Below are positions 11,595 through 24,127 of a DNA stretch of 64,000 nucleotides, piece after piece. Position 1 is the stretch's first letter. Each line of letters opens with the position of its first letter. A program made the position numbers and the translations under genes. The stretch is from Annulohypoxylon bovei var. microspora (lineage: Eukaryota; Ascomycota; Sordariomycetes; Xylariales; Hypoxylaceae), in assembly GCA_022836615.1 (NCBI GenBank), contig MU405221.1, positions 310,001-374,000 of the forward strand. Direction: 5' to 3'. Under the pieces are notes generated by a model. That model was not told where the DNA came from, made no database searches, and saw nothing but the letters and a program-made list of their open reading frames with translations.

Positions 11595-13549
11595 CTACTC
11601 AGCTGCCGCAGTTGGTGTTCTTGGTTTGCCCGACTGGCTCATCCACGAGAAAGCTGAAGCGCTACCGATAGGATTCGACGAAGTACGGGGAGTTCCAGAC
11701 ACGCTTCGGTTTTCACGAATAGCTTCGGTTGGCTTCGTCTCCATATTCCCGATTGGCACCCGTTTCGAGTCCCATCGTAGTGTAGGGTTTCCGATGCCGA
11801 CACTATCCGCCCCACCTTGGCTCTTGCGTCGGAGCTCGCCATTGCTTCTGGGTGGTAGAGCCTGTTCATAAGAAGCTCCTGTTCGAGCTGATGATGATGT
11901 CGACTTCATCGGCTTTAAAACCTTCATGTTCCGGCTCCCACGTCCAGCAGGTTGATACCCACTCAGAGGAGTGATCTCCTTTTGTTCGTTGCCATTGAGT
12001 GTAGAGCCTTGGCGCCATGAATTCCAGATGCTCCCTGTTGCCGAAGTTCGACGAACGCTGTCGCCTGAAGCGTCACTTGACTGGACCTGGGATTCCTTCA
12101 TGCTAGACTCCGAGGTGCCAACATCTTTAAACTGCCTCTCGCTTTCACCGCCGCTTTCGGATACGGTACTTGCTGCAGTGGTAGTGGCCTGCTGGCTCGC
12201 TTGTTCCGAAGATGGCGATGTTAGCACTCGAGTCTCATCCTCATCATGCAACTCCTTTGTCTGGGGCCTGTCCGACTGCATGGATGTCGCCGTCAGCGGT
12301 TTGGTCTCGGTCAAGACAAATGGGCGGGCAGTGGCATTCAGCTTCGGCTTTTCGGGGAAGATCGCCATTGTACGAATGTGTTTGAACACTCCATTATCTT
12401 CGGGGCGTACAAAGGGGACAGATAGCTTCTCGCGCTCGCTACCGTATAGCGTCATGCGGTTTTGCGAAAACAGGACATCAGCCGAATGTTCTCTCAACGC
12501 CTCGCTACCAATGAAGATGCGAATAACCTTCTTGGATTCGGCGTTGTCGGGCTGGTCCATTCCTGCTACCTCAAACGTGCACGCCAGACTTGGCATCTGT
12601 GGAGCTGGACTCATCCCTCGAGAACTTGGCTGAGATACGGTGGCCTCAGTCAAGTAGACGGGCAAACGGATTCGATGGACGCCATCCAGATCACGATGGA
12701 TATCGCCCACTAGATCTAATTCTTTGATCAAGGAAAATTCGACAACCGACTTCTGCGATCCAGTGCAGACGTCTGCGTAAAGGAGGGTATCATGAGCGAA
12801 ATTGGCGGTAAGCCAGCAGCGGATGATGGAAGGCACCGAACCCAACACGAACAAGCTCGGCGGTGGCTCCGGCATGCCAATTGGGGAATCATCGTCCTGG
12901 CCGCCAGGCGTGAACGTTGTGTCTATACCTAGACTGCTTCCGCGACCAGAGGCAATCGAGTGGTGAGAATGGATCGAGTGTACCGAATGGCCGGCCGAAC
13001 TATGCCTACCATCTGATTTATGGGACAAGGAGCGTTCCATCATGTTATGGTTACCAAGGCCGCTGCCTGGTCTGATTGGACCAAAATCACCTGAATGTCG
13101 ACCGTTCTGTGCCCAGCTCGAACCTTGAAGGGCGCTCTCGTCGAAGCGAACACTATTCGCCCTAGAAGCTGCGCCGCGTCTTGTAGGTTCATCCTCGGCA
13201 TCCAGGTGTAGGCTCCCCAGAAGACTCTGGCCCTGCTCCTCGAAGTCGTCGAACATCTCGCTCGGGGGGATCTGGAGCGGTCCTAAGTAGATTATGTTAG
13301 AACTTACCGTAACAATGGAAAACGAGGAAAAGGGAAAGGGAAAGGGGGAATCGAACCGTGCTGTGGCGTGCCACTTAGAGCACTGGGAAAAGGCGAGTTC
13401 CAGACGGACTTTATCGCGGCATCGTCGGCTTGGCGTTTCTCCAGCCGAGAAAGTCTTTCGGCATGGTTGTTCTGTATCATCTGCATCTGCTTGACGTCCA
13501 TATGGACAGTGTAGAGTTCGTCACGAGAAACTTGGAAGCGAGAATCCAT
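11595..13549 (-). CDS. Conserved fungal protein with N-terminal coiled coil and degenerate retropepsin-like domain
   Basis: Exons are 13549-13357 and 13282-11595 (74-nt intron, TTCTAAC branch), giving 626 residues. The start is the ATG at 13549 (MDSRFQVSRDELYTVHMD). Residues 1-55 are helical and charged, a likely coiled coil. A Ser/His-rich linker follows. A folded domain of about 200 residues then shows retropepsin-like spacing: LYADVCTGSQKSVV where DTG would be, then LIKELDL, VHRIRLPVYL, and a second half with IFIGSEALREHSADVLF and LSVPF. The catalytic Asp appears replaced by Cys, so aspartic protease activity is unlikely. The C-terminal third is disordered, rich in Ser, Thr and Gln. I do not recognise a characterised orthologue; function is unknown. 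The splice junction reads TPQHGPLQIPPSEMFDDFEE without a break. Confidence 0.8.
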
Positions 13550-15302
13550 GCCCACCCGGGTTAACAGCGCCACAATTCCAATAAGTAATCAATAGAGGTG
13601 GTAAAATAAACGGCTAGGACCAGGTCTGATAGAAGGAAGCAAAGGTAAAATTGGCCGAGGAATCTCTGGTATAGGTCGGAAATAACGAGATAGAAGGGTT
13701 CACGTCTAAGGGGCCTAAGAAGCCCACTTCTAGCATTGGATCAGGCGCTGTATAGAGTTGTAGCTCATCGACTTATGTATAGCTCCGAAGAACGGTGCTT
13801 CGCGGCGTAATCGTTTCCTCGTTTCAGCCTTTGCGACCTCTACCCTTGATATATGAAAGATAAGGTCCACCACCACCTCCTCATCGCAGAGGACCTGATG
13901 GTCACCTGGCGAATCACCGTATAGGGGCAGTGCTTCTCGAGTCTGAATCTGATATATGATGATATTTATTGAGGCAGCTGCTCAAGATCGAAACACGAGG
14001 GCTTCCGGCGGACAGTTGGAATGGATGAGGATATAGCGAGACGGTGCTAACTTGCAATACTGGTCAAGTAGCCTTTTCGTGGGAGGATATTTTTCTTTGA
14101 TTTCTTTGAAGAATTTCTTCGCGGTCGAGAAGGGCGAGGGAATTCTCGTAGCACCAAGACGGCTTCGACGTAGTAACAATATATTACAATCACAAACTAA
14201 GGTGGCAAGCCAATTGAGCTTTTCTCTTCAAATAGATGATGTTAGGTAGGTCTAGTCGGCGGTGGCGACAAGAGTTCGAAAGAATCTACGAGGTGGAGGA
14301 TGTTTTAGTAATCGAGGGTCGACGTCAGAGAAGGCGAGTGAGGAAAGGAAGCACTTTGATCGGACTTCCAAGTTTCAGAACAACACACGAGAGGGATGGA
14401 TGGATAGATTAGTATATTGGTGGTGGGGTGTATAATGGAGGGACAAACTATCAAAAGATCAAGGTTGGCTTTTGGCTTTGTGAGAAGAGGTGCAAAGAAG
14501 AGAGAGGAATTAAGTGATTGAAGAATGATGTGTTTCTGAGAAAAAGGCAGATGGGTTGCAAGATATCGAAAATCGACGCGAAGATGATTACGGTGCGGTT
14601 GTAGGTAACGTATTCACACAAAAAATGTAGTAGTCCCCATAGTCCCACAGCTCATAGCCCATAGCCCATAGCCCCATAGCCCATAGGCAATTAGCAGTGG
14701 TCCGTTCACGTTCGCGGACACTTCTCCACCATTGGATTAGATTCCTTTAGCTTCTTAGCGTTCATCTACGTATATACGTACCACCATGTATTCAATGTTG
14801 CTTGTACCACCCCATTGATAGGCTTATATTACATATTTCCCCAATGCACTGACCAAGCGGCTGCCCACCGGCTAGGCTGGATGGTAGCGCAATAGCGACC
14901 CTAGCAGCCCTAGGTAGGCCCTAGACAAGGAACGCAGGGAACGCCACAACAAGATCTCCGACTAAATCCAATGGATCTCATTCAATTCTCCTAATGCAAT
15001 ATCCCGTATGCCTGCTGCATGTTTTATATGATGTCAATTACCTACTACATATACCTACCTCTCAAGCTAGCATTACCCAGGTAACTTAGCAGCTTAGGTA
15101 GGCTCCCAACCTTCTACATACCTGGCTGCCTAGATGAATAAGACGAATAATTTCCAAGATCATCAATTTGACTCATCTATCTAGAATCTAGATTCTACCT
15201 AGGTAAGTATCTGAGATTCTGAGTCACCTAGGTATATGTAGGCTAGGTATCCTATAATAACTGGAAGAATATCTAAACTCCGATAGGTCCTTGTCTGAGC
15301 GA
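13550..15302. other. Intergenic and 5' leader region
   Basis: This region lies upstream of the coiled-coil/retropepsin-like gene and downstream of the esterase gene. It holds only short frames (65 codons or fewer), a CCCATAG array and several CCTAGGTAGG-type motifs after 14,900. Confidence 0.5.
14651..14686 (+). repeat. Short tandem array of CCCATAG
   Basis: Five consecutive 7-8 nt units (CTCATAG, CCCATAG twice, CCCCATAG, CCCATAG) lie between genes. The unit is not the TTAGGG telomere repeat. Confidence 0.7.
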
Positions 15303-16303
15303 TTATAGTGTTCCGGGGTTCAGCACACGCCACTCTGGAAACACCGTTTGTCCCTGGGGAAATGGACCAATATGCTGCTTGACAATGTCAAAGAAGACCT
15401 TGTATGCCTCTCCACTCATGTGTAACCCGTCTGGTAAAAGCTGCTCTAAGGCACCTCGTTTGCCTCCAGGGTACCCCAAAGGAGGACCGCTCGCATCAAA
15501 GTCCGCAGTCAAGGATATGGCTTTGTCCAAGATCGCTTTCTGGAGGTCGACAAGCACAACACCTGGAATCTCTTCTGCCACCTTTCGAACCGTCTCAGAA
15601 AAGGCTGCGCTGACAGCCGCTTGCCGAGTTGCTTGAGCGTGTCCCATGGCTAGGTCAATTTCAGTGACTCGAATTTCGTCGATTGGAGGAGGTGTGACCA
15701 GCAGAATCTTGGGATTGTGAGCTTTTATATGATCGTGAGTTATGATCTTGATTAAGTTCTCCTTATATTGGTCGATTGGAACCCCTTGGGTGTTGGTCGG
15801 GATAGGGAGGCACGCATCATTCGCACCTAGCAGCACCAGCTACACATCCAGTAGTTAGAATTTGTAACCTCGAAAGCACACTCATACTCAAGCTAAGCGA
15901 ACACAAAACGTATAATAACATAAGACAGACATGCCAATCTGATCACTTACAAGATACTCTATCTTGGGATTTGATGGCGATGGCGGCAAGAATATCTGGG
16001 GAAGCAATCCCAAGGCGTTCTTGGTATTCCAACCTGAGAAGCCTCTGTTTACCACATCTAGATATCGTATACAGTCTATAGACGAGTTAGATGCATGTAT
16101 AGTCGGCAGTTTCAGGGGGGTTATGTAGGTAGGTAGTCATACGATTCTGTAAAGCACCCTGAAACGAGAAGCCACCTTGAACTTGACTAGACTGCTGGAA
16201 GAGCGAGTCCCCAAACAGGACTAACTGATTATACGGTTTCTGTCTTATATATTAGCCCTTAACTGAGATCGACTGGTATCTGACCTGCCAGACTCACAGC
16301 CAT
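15303..16303 (-). CDS. IAH1: SGNH/GDSL esterase, isoamyl acetate-hydrolysing type (Iah1-like)
   Basis: This is a predicted cytosolic ester hydrolase. Exons are 16303-16298, 16239-16143, 16075-15951 and 15839-15303, giving 254 residues. The first coding exon is only ATGGCT (Met-Ala). Joins give MAKPYNQLVLFGDSLFQQSS, then LDVVNRGFSGWNTKNA, then EYLLVLLGANDACLP. These carry the SGNH blocks: Ser of FGDS, Gly of NRGFSGWNT, Asn of GANDA, and Asp/His in LLPDGLHMS. All introns have CTAAC or CTAAT branch sites. In yeast Iah1 hydrolyses acetate esters; substrate here is inferred from family. The length matches Iah1 and its relatives. Confidence 0.9.
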
Positions 16304-17581
16304 AGTCTTGAATAGGTAAGTATCCTTGGGGAAAGACAGGGAAGGTTCTCGGCAAACACGAAGGCTAGGATGAAGTTGAAACGACCCGCGCACGCAAACT
16401 TAGGAGCTACTGGGCAGAAGTGAAACTAAAATAGTGGAAAGACTGGTGAGGGGACTGATGTCCGGTCGCCCGTACACATGCATACCTACCTAGTACATGA
16501 GATAGGTACGGCCCGACCACTGCTCACGGAAGTATTTCTACCGAATGTGTTAGAACTTTGAAGATACCAGCCAATTAGGGACTAGGAATATAGGACTTTT
16601 CACGATCATCGCCGCATAATTCAGAATCTCGGCCTCGTAGCCTTGACATTTACACACTTAGGTAGGTAGGTATTCACATCCTAGTTGCATCGACTACTTA
16701 GGTACTCAGGTGTCGAAGACTAGAATTGAAGCTTCAATAACAGAATCTACCTATGTATTTCTCGTCCATACCCTTATCTAGGTACCTATGTACTTAGGTG
16801 TCATTATGAAAATTAGCTTCTTGAATACTAGGTATGTCACGAATTATATGGTGTAGAGTATTGCGGCTAGGCTAGGCTTTAATTGCACACATATAGTATA
16901 GATCGATCTGGAGGACCACACCTCCTTAATAGTCTTAATATAGCTATTACTTATCTCTAGTATTATGAGACTGTATTAAATTTCTAAAAAGAGATCTTGT
17001 AAGGTTAAGAAAACACAACAAACATGGCGATCACAGGCAATGGGCTAAGAACTCTTGCCTCATTTATATTGTACTTTAGGGGGAACTTTAGGCATTAGTA
17101 CCTAGGTAGGTAGTTACCATTAATACTAAAAGTAACCTTAAGTCTCGGTCACAACATCAAGAAAGGAAGCTGGAATGTAGGTATCGTATCTCATAATAGA
17201 TACCAATTGATCACGTATATCCGGCTCTTGAGTGTTGTTAACCAATCGAAGTAGGTATTAAAAGGGATCGGCTCTTTTTATACTACATAGATAAATGTGG
17301 AAGTCTTCAAGAGTCTACTCTAAACCCCGAAATGGTAAAATAACGGTCTGAAGCTTGATAATAACGGGGTTGGTGTTATCTACAATATATGATTCGTCCA
17401 ATGTCTTATCGGTAGACTGTTGCTAATAAACTTTGCTCCCCGCTAAAATTTTGGGAGAAAAGTTCAATTGGTATCACGAATTAGAAAGTCTTCCAGCTTT
17501 CAGCATAGTTATCACATAAATTTACACTTCCGGCGCATTTTCTCTAATGGAAATACAAGCGCCGTCATTAGTAAAACCAAT
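16304..17581. other. Divergent promoter region (esterase and Utp10)
   Basis: This 1.3-kb AT-rich region has many TAGGTAGGTA/CCTAGGTA motifs (about 16,490, 16,660, 16,780 and 17,100). No coding potential is seen. Confidence 0.55.
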
Positions 17582-20500
17582 ATGACGACAGCATTAGCTG
17601 CGCAGCTCGCGCAGATTGCTGCGAGTTCGAAATCGACACTCGACGTTAAGGCGCAGAAAGCCTCCCATTCAAAGTCACTAATCTTCGAACCACGAGTTGC
17701 GACCTCGCAAAATTTCCAGACTCTGTATGGTATCTGCCACCAAGGATTCGAAGAGCTGTGTCAGCTAGATTCGCGCTTCATCCCATTTGGTACCACCATA
17801 TTTAGCGAACAGAGCCAAGATGAGGATCGGAGTCAAATGACTGCTGCTGAGAATGCAGAGCTTGACAAGAAGATAGACTCGTTCCTCCACCTTGCAGGAG
17901 CGCGGCTTAGGCTAATGCCAAGTATCAAGGCTATAGAATGGCTAATTAGGAGATTCAGGTATGATTTCAGATTCCAGATTCCAGATTCCAGATTCCAGAT
18001 TCCAGATTTCAGATTCCAGATTTCAGACACCATATGTTAGATCTTAGTTCTAATCTTATAACAGGATTCACGAATACAACACAGCTATACTCATCTCGAC
18101 CTTCCTACCATATCACACAATTCCAGCGTTCGTGACACTACTATCTATTCTACCTAGCAAGATACCGCAAGAGTATAAATTTCTAGATCCATACGTACGG
18201 TCATTGACCCAGCCGCCAAGATCTGTCCTTGTCCACCAAGCGATACACCATTCCGACTTCCTTACTACCCTCTCGACATACACCCTAGAAGCATGCAGGG
18301 CTCAAAAGCACTATCCTGCCCTGATATCTTTTTGGGGTGGGATTATGACCGAGGCGGTCAATGGTATGCTGGATAAAATGCGATCTGGCCGCCGCAGCGT
18401 TCAACGAAGCAATGACCAGACTTTACTACACCAAATAGGACCAGTTCTTAGTGACGCTTTAGTCATGCATAAGGTCCCTAGTTTGCAAATAGCCTCATAT
18501 ATGGTGATATCTGTGTTCGTCGCGAAGGGCGACCTTGACGATGCCGCAATCAGTGCCTTGATGGAACAGCTCGTTGCTGGGTGGACAACTGAATCCCTCC
18601 GTCCTGGCCTTGTCTGCCTGTCGATTCTTGCGCAGTACCGTTCAGCGAAACAAATGTCTGGAAAAGTAACGAGGGCACTTCTTAAGATCCCAAACCTTTC
18701 TAACCTCCTTCCCGAGATTGGGAGAGAGCACAGCATTGGAAAACTAGCGAATGGTCTGTGCTTAGCCTTAATAGATAGGGCTCGCAAGAAGGGTGATAGA
18801 AGAGGCTTACCAGTGGTCGAATCAATTCTCTTAGGCTCTATCATTAATGGCCAACAGACGGCAGTCATTTTTAAGAGTCTATTATTAGCAGCTCACAAAG
18901 TCGACGATGATATTGACCCACAAGGAGAAGTGCGAAAGACCCTAGCATCTATAATTATCAGACTTTCACAACTAGATACAGACGCTGGAAAGATCTTCAC
19001 TAAAGCAATCAATGAGACCGAAGTCGATGTGGATGCGCTAGAACTCAGGATCGGCACTGATCTTCGGCCGAAACTTCTTGCGAACCAACCCCAAGAAGAT
19101 GTTCCGATGGCAGAGAATAAAGCTGCGCCGGCACTCGTCGAAGGAATCGAATCTATTCTCTACCGAGTAGCTGACTTGTCGACCTCACCATCGGATTCAT
19201 GTCTACGAGCTGCTTCTTCGGACATTTTCACCGACCTATGTTCCGTTTTTCTTTTTAGCGTTGCTGAGCCAGATAACCTCAAGTCTTTCGACAAGCTTCC
19301 ACCTCTGCAGCATGGCCAAGCGAGCGAGACTCCCTTTTATCTCACGTTCCTAATGCGAGTTTGGTGCGGACCGTACCCTGCATTAGCTCGTGCTGCAGCT
19401 CTTGATATGGCAAAACTACGCCTTAAAGACGACGATTGCAAGAGTGTAGATTTCCAGGCCCTCTTGCCATACAGTCTCGCGGCGTTAAATGACCCATCGA
19501 AAAGGGTACGTCGCGCTGCCGCAGACCTGGTCGCTGTCCTGGAGAACTCGTTTCAGGATCTAGAAAAGAAATCCGGGAATCACATCCGTTGGGCTAGCGA
19601 TTATTTGTATGATAACGCTGAACCGCTGGTATGGACAAACGTGGACGTCTGTCGCAAACTTCTGCAGAATGTCGTCACACCTAGCCTTGAGGAATGTGTT
19701 CTAAATGCCGATCACGTTCTTGAGGTCTTACAAAGCGCATTAAATAGCAGTTCGAAATCCTCGGCTGATGACGATAAGGATAAGAAAAGCCACCTTTCTC
19801 ATGGTACACGACGTTCCGTTCTGACCTTCCTTGCCTCCCACGCCATCTACACTCCTCTTATCGCCCTGAAGATCCGTCTCCTTGCGTCATTAAACCAAGT
19901 CAAGGGCGTCTCAGGCACTACTCGTACTCAGTTACTCCTACCGTTGCTTAAATGGTGGTCGTCCCTGTCTTCCGACGATGCTACCCGTGCGTGTGCTCAA
20001 GAAAACGTCGGAGAGTCGGTCCTAGATCAAAGCAGTGTCGAGATAGTGCTTCCGAACGATAAAGATGGTCTAGACTTTCTATTGGGCATCGCGGGGGCTC
20101 AGCAGCTTCTTACGAGGCCTAACTTCCTTCACGTTGTCTTCTCGCGAATCCAGAACTTATGGTCATCCATGAAAACCGATGCAAGGCATATGGTTGCTAG
20201 ACGGATGCTTGAGTTGTCACAAAAGGACCCGTCCAGTGACGGTGGTGTCGTCTCTAGTGAGGCTGCCAATCTTCTAAGAAATGTCGAGCTTACGACAGAT
20301 ATTCTCCTATTCTTCCTGGAGTCCCTACAGCCGGCGGCAAAAATGGCTACCGAACCACCATCAGGAAAGCGTAGAAGGACTAGTTCTTCTGAGGCTCATC
20401 GAGGACTCGGTACACAACCAACTCCAGAGTTAAGCGCGATGCTCAGACAAGTCACCTTCGTGTTACAACTCGTCGAGGGATCCGATCCCGAAAAGCACCC

Positions 20501-23143
20501 TGAGCTACTCAATGCTCTTTTCAATGCCCTTTCCGAACTCCAACATTTTAGGGTACTAGTTGGTTCAGAACTCGGGTATCTTCAGAACCTCCTCCTTCGG
20601 AGTTTGCTGGCCATGGTCCCCGCGTACAAGAACAACCAGTCGCTAAAGATTGACAGCACGGGCGGACACGGCGACCTCCTTGTTAATTGCATTCAGAAAT
20701 CCTCAAGTCCGTCCGTACAAAACACTGCACTTCTACTTGTCGCAAGCTTAGCAAATGTTGCCCCGGATCTGGTACTCAACAGCGTGATGCCAATTTTCAC
20801 ACATATGGGAGGATCGGTGCTCCGTCTAAGCGACGACTACTCGGCCCACGTGATAAACCAAACAGTCAAGGAAGTTGTACCGCCTCTTATCCAGTCGCTA
20901 CGGAAGGGAAAGATAAGTCCTCTTGCAGGAGCCTCCGAACTTTTGCTCAGTTTCGTGACCGCGTACGAACATATACCATCACATCGAAGACTTGGGCTAT
21001 TCGTATCCCTCGTCGAGACCCTAGGCGCCGAGGAATTCCTGTTCGCACTTTTGGCTATGCTTACAAATATGTATGGTACCACTGATCAAGTGTTATCTTT
21101 CGCTACTGAGGTCTTCAACTACTTCACAGTAGAGATTCAACTCCAGTCCTTGATCAAACTTCTCGGGCTTATTGGTGATATCTTTCAGCCGAGACCTAGC
21201 CTGTCCTCGAGCCTCCTTGGCACCAATGAACAGGCTGATCGAGATCCTCAGAAAATCGGGTTCCGCCAATTAACCTTAGTTCCACATCTTTTGTCTAGCA
21301 GAAAGTTGACTTCACAAATCGCCAAACTAACCGGACGGGACGATATGGAGGCTTCTAAGGTCCGTGAGCTTTATTCAGCACTGTTAGAGGATCTTCTAGT
21401 TCTAGCAGATTCGTTGAAACAGCACAAGAGCCTGTACAACCTCTGTGGTGACGCGCTTTCGAAGCTTCTAAACCTCCTTTCCATCGGGGAGTTTATCAAG
21501 GCCGTCGAAACTCTTCTGGACCGGCCCGATATTGTCTTACGCCGGAAGGTCCTGCGGGCTGTCGAAGTCAGAATCGACGAGGAGAGCCAAGGAGACGCCA
21601 ATTCTAGGACAGCCTTACTTGCATTCCTACCACACTTAACAGCCATCATTAGAGTCTCGGAAGATATGGCCTACAAACACTTGGCCGTAGGCTGCGTAGA
21701 CAAGATTTCCGAGAAGTACGGGAAGAAAGATCCGGAAGCTGTAACCGCGGCTGCTGCAACGATTGCTAGCGACCAATGTTTGGGTCAAGATGACAATCAA
21801 CTTCGCGTTATGGCATTGCTCTGCCTAGCGTCCTTGGTTGACGTACTTCAGGATGGTGTCATGCCCGTTCTTCCATCTGCTATTCCAAAGGCACTTTCGT
21901 ACATCGCGGAAAGCATAGGAAGCGAGACTCCAGGAGCCGAGCTCCACAACGCCGGCTACGCGTTTATGGCAGCACTAGCACAACATCTCCCTTACATGCT
22001 ATCTGGATCCTATCTAGAACAGCTTCTAGCAGTTTCCAACGCATCTTCTAGTTCCAGTTTGGGAACTGAGGCCAATGATGCTAGATTGCAATGTCTACGA
22101 TTACTCGCCAAACAGGTCGACGCTAAGACGTTGTTTTCTGCCCTGGAACAAAACTGGCTCACTGCCATAGACTCTGGTTCCATCGTAAGTTGCTACTACG
22201 TACCACATCTAAATGACAAGAAAACTAACGACGATACTAGGCCACGCGAGAATATCTTGACATTTTCGGCATCGCACTTGACAAGCATTCCAAGACAGAT
22301 GTTTCCAAAAATATCGCTTCCCTGTCGGCTATATTCCTCAATGCCTTCGACCTTCGTAGGCTGAAATGTTCCAAGGCCGACGCTAGCGAGGACTTCGCGA
22401 GGCAAATACATCGCATCGAAGAAGCAATTAATATTGTTGCACTGAAGATGATATATAAACTCAACGATGCGGCTTTCCGGCCTATCTTCTCACAGCTGAT
22501 GGATTGGGCTATTTCCCTACCGAAAAAGGATATTGAAGGCAAGAACCTCAGGCTTTTAAGCATCTACGGTTTTTTGCTATCCTTCTTCGGCGGTCTGAAG
22601 TCTATTGTCACCAGCTACACATCTTACATCCTCGACAGTGCTGTCGACATCCTCCAGACTATAAACCTAAAGAGACCTATAGAACAGGAGCTATGGAAGA
22701 AAGTACTAAGCACACTCGCGAAGTGCTTCGAGCATGACCAGGACGATTTCTGGCAAGCACCAGCTCACTTCAGTGCGATAGCGCCCGTCTTGGCTTCACA
22801 ATTTTCTCACGCATCCTCCATTAACTTGGCGCACGATCTTGTTCCTGCTGTCGTTGAACTTGCGGCCGCGGCCGACTCTCAGGAGCATCAGAAAGACTTG
22901 AATGGAGCGCTACTGAAGCACTTGCGCTCCGAACAGACGTCGATCCGCCTTGCGGCTGTGAAATGTGAGCAGGCCCTCACAAGTAGGTTAGGCGAAGAGT
23001 GGCTAGCCATGTTGCCGGAGATGCTCCCTTACATCAGCGAGCTGCAAGATGATGACGACGAGGATGTGGAGCGGGAGACACATATCTGGATCAGAGAGAT
23101 AGAGGGAGTCCTGGGCGAGGACCTGGATTCTATGTTGCAGTAG
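17582..23143 (+). CDS. UTP10: U3 snoRNP/SSU processome protein Utp10
   Basis: Utp10 is a nucleolar HEAT-repeat scaffold of the t-UTP/UtpA subcomplex, needed for pre-18S rRNA processing and linked to rDNA transcription. Exons are 17582-17958, 18065-22184 and 22241-23143, giving 1799 residues, the usual size. The start MTTALAAQLAQIAAS is the family N-terminus; the upstream in-frame extension is not. The second intron has GTAAGT, an ACTAAC branch and an ACTAG acceptor, and joins AIDSGSI to ATREYLDIFG. Helical HEAT-type repeats run through the whole length. The C-terminal BP28CT-like region covers about residues 1500-1680, with the segment NDAAFRPIFSQLMDWA. Intron 1 carries an unusual tandem array, listed separately. 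Confidence 0.96.
17964..18026 (+). repeat. Heptanucleotide tandem array inside Utp10 intron 1
   Basis: Nine uninterrupted 7-nt units, six ATTCCAG and three ATTTCAG, fill more than half of the 106-nt intron. Each unit ends in a near-consensus acceptor (YYCAG followed by A). The array lies upstream of the likely branch site (TTCTAATC near 18,049), which may explain why it is tolerated. Confidence 0.9.
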
Positions 23144-24127
23144 AGGGTGTAAAATAGATAAAACGTAAATAAGAACAAGCTGTATACCATCTTCATCTAC
23201 GTTTATATTAAAATCATTTGAATAGTGTGAGTTATAAGAGCACCTAGATATATGGTCAAGGGCCAACCCCCTGTCAGTCTACAATTCCCGAGCAAAGGGG
23301 GAGCCGTATCTAGTTTCTAATGTGTGTTTTATTCAAGAGTCTTATATTAGGTACCTAGACACTCATGACCAGTGAATACCTAAGTTTACGAGATGTGTTT
23401 AAAATCACCACACTACTGTAACTACCTACCTATTAATTATAGTAGGTTGTTGGCAGTAAAAGGGTTTTACTGGGCAAAGGGAGCTTTGTGGCTTTGTGTG
23501 GCTTTGTGTGGCTTGTGCCATATAAGGCTACGTTTGGCTTGGGTTTGGAAGCTGGCAACTTGTACGTTTACAACAACAGGATAGTAATACATCACAGGGT
23601 ATTACACCGCCAACTAGTGTGACCTATTGCCTTCAAGGTAGAATCTTTCATATCTAATAGCTTAACCAAGTCACGATCACAAAGACATTAACAGAACAAG
23701 CGAGTTTTTTTTTAAGGGAAGCAATCAATTAATTCATTGCATGGCCTAGCCTAGCATAACAGCTGGTGGCGTATCTGGGGATTCGTTCATTCGTAATTAC
23801 ATCATTTTTTTTTTCTTTTTTGTGACACCAAGTACATGAAATCATTTGCAGCAGACTTTTTCCATGGAGTCTTTTTTGCATATCAAGTACAGCAGCATCA
23901 AGTGGGAACGTAAAAACAGAATAGTAAGTGAAATCCATGCCAATCATCCCGATCCAACCCGCCGTCTTTTTATGCCTGTGTGGTGTGTGTGTGTGTTATT
24001 CCAATCCTATCGGTAGGTGGATGAGAAGGAATGTCTGTTGGGTGCTTGTGCAGGCGCAGACCAGCGAGTGGAGTGGTGGAGAAGGCTTCTCGAGAGATGT
24101 TGGGTCCATGGAGAGGGGGTGGTGTCT
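23144..24127. other. Convergent 3' regions
   Basis: No gene is seen between the ends of Utp10 (+) and the mucin-like gene (-). There are repeats of TGTGGCTT near 23,485-23,515 and a GT run near 23,980. Confidence 0.55.

Noticed and set aside
11971..12633. 220-codon plus-strand frame opposite the retropepsin-like gene
   Set aside because: It overlaps a well-supported exon on the other strand and shows no conserved motif.
13340..13360. B-box-like GGTTCGATTCC on the minus strand
   Set aside because: It lies at an exon-intron border of a coding gene, and neighbouring bases do not form tRNA arms.
14651..14686. Interstitial telomere repeat
   Set aside because: The unit is CCCATAG, not CCCTAA, and there are only five copies.
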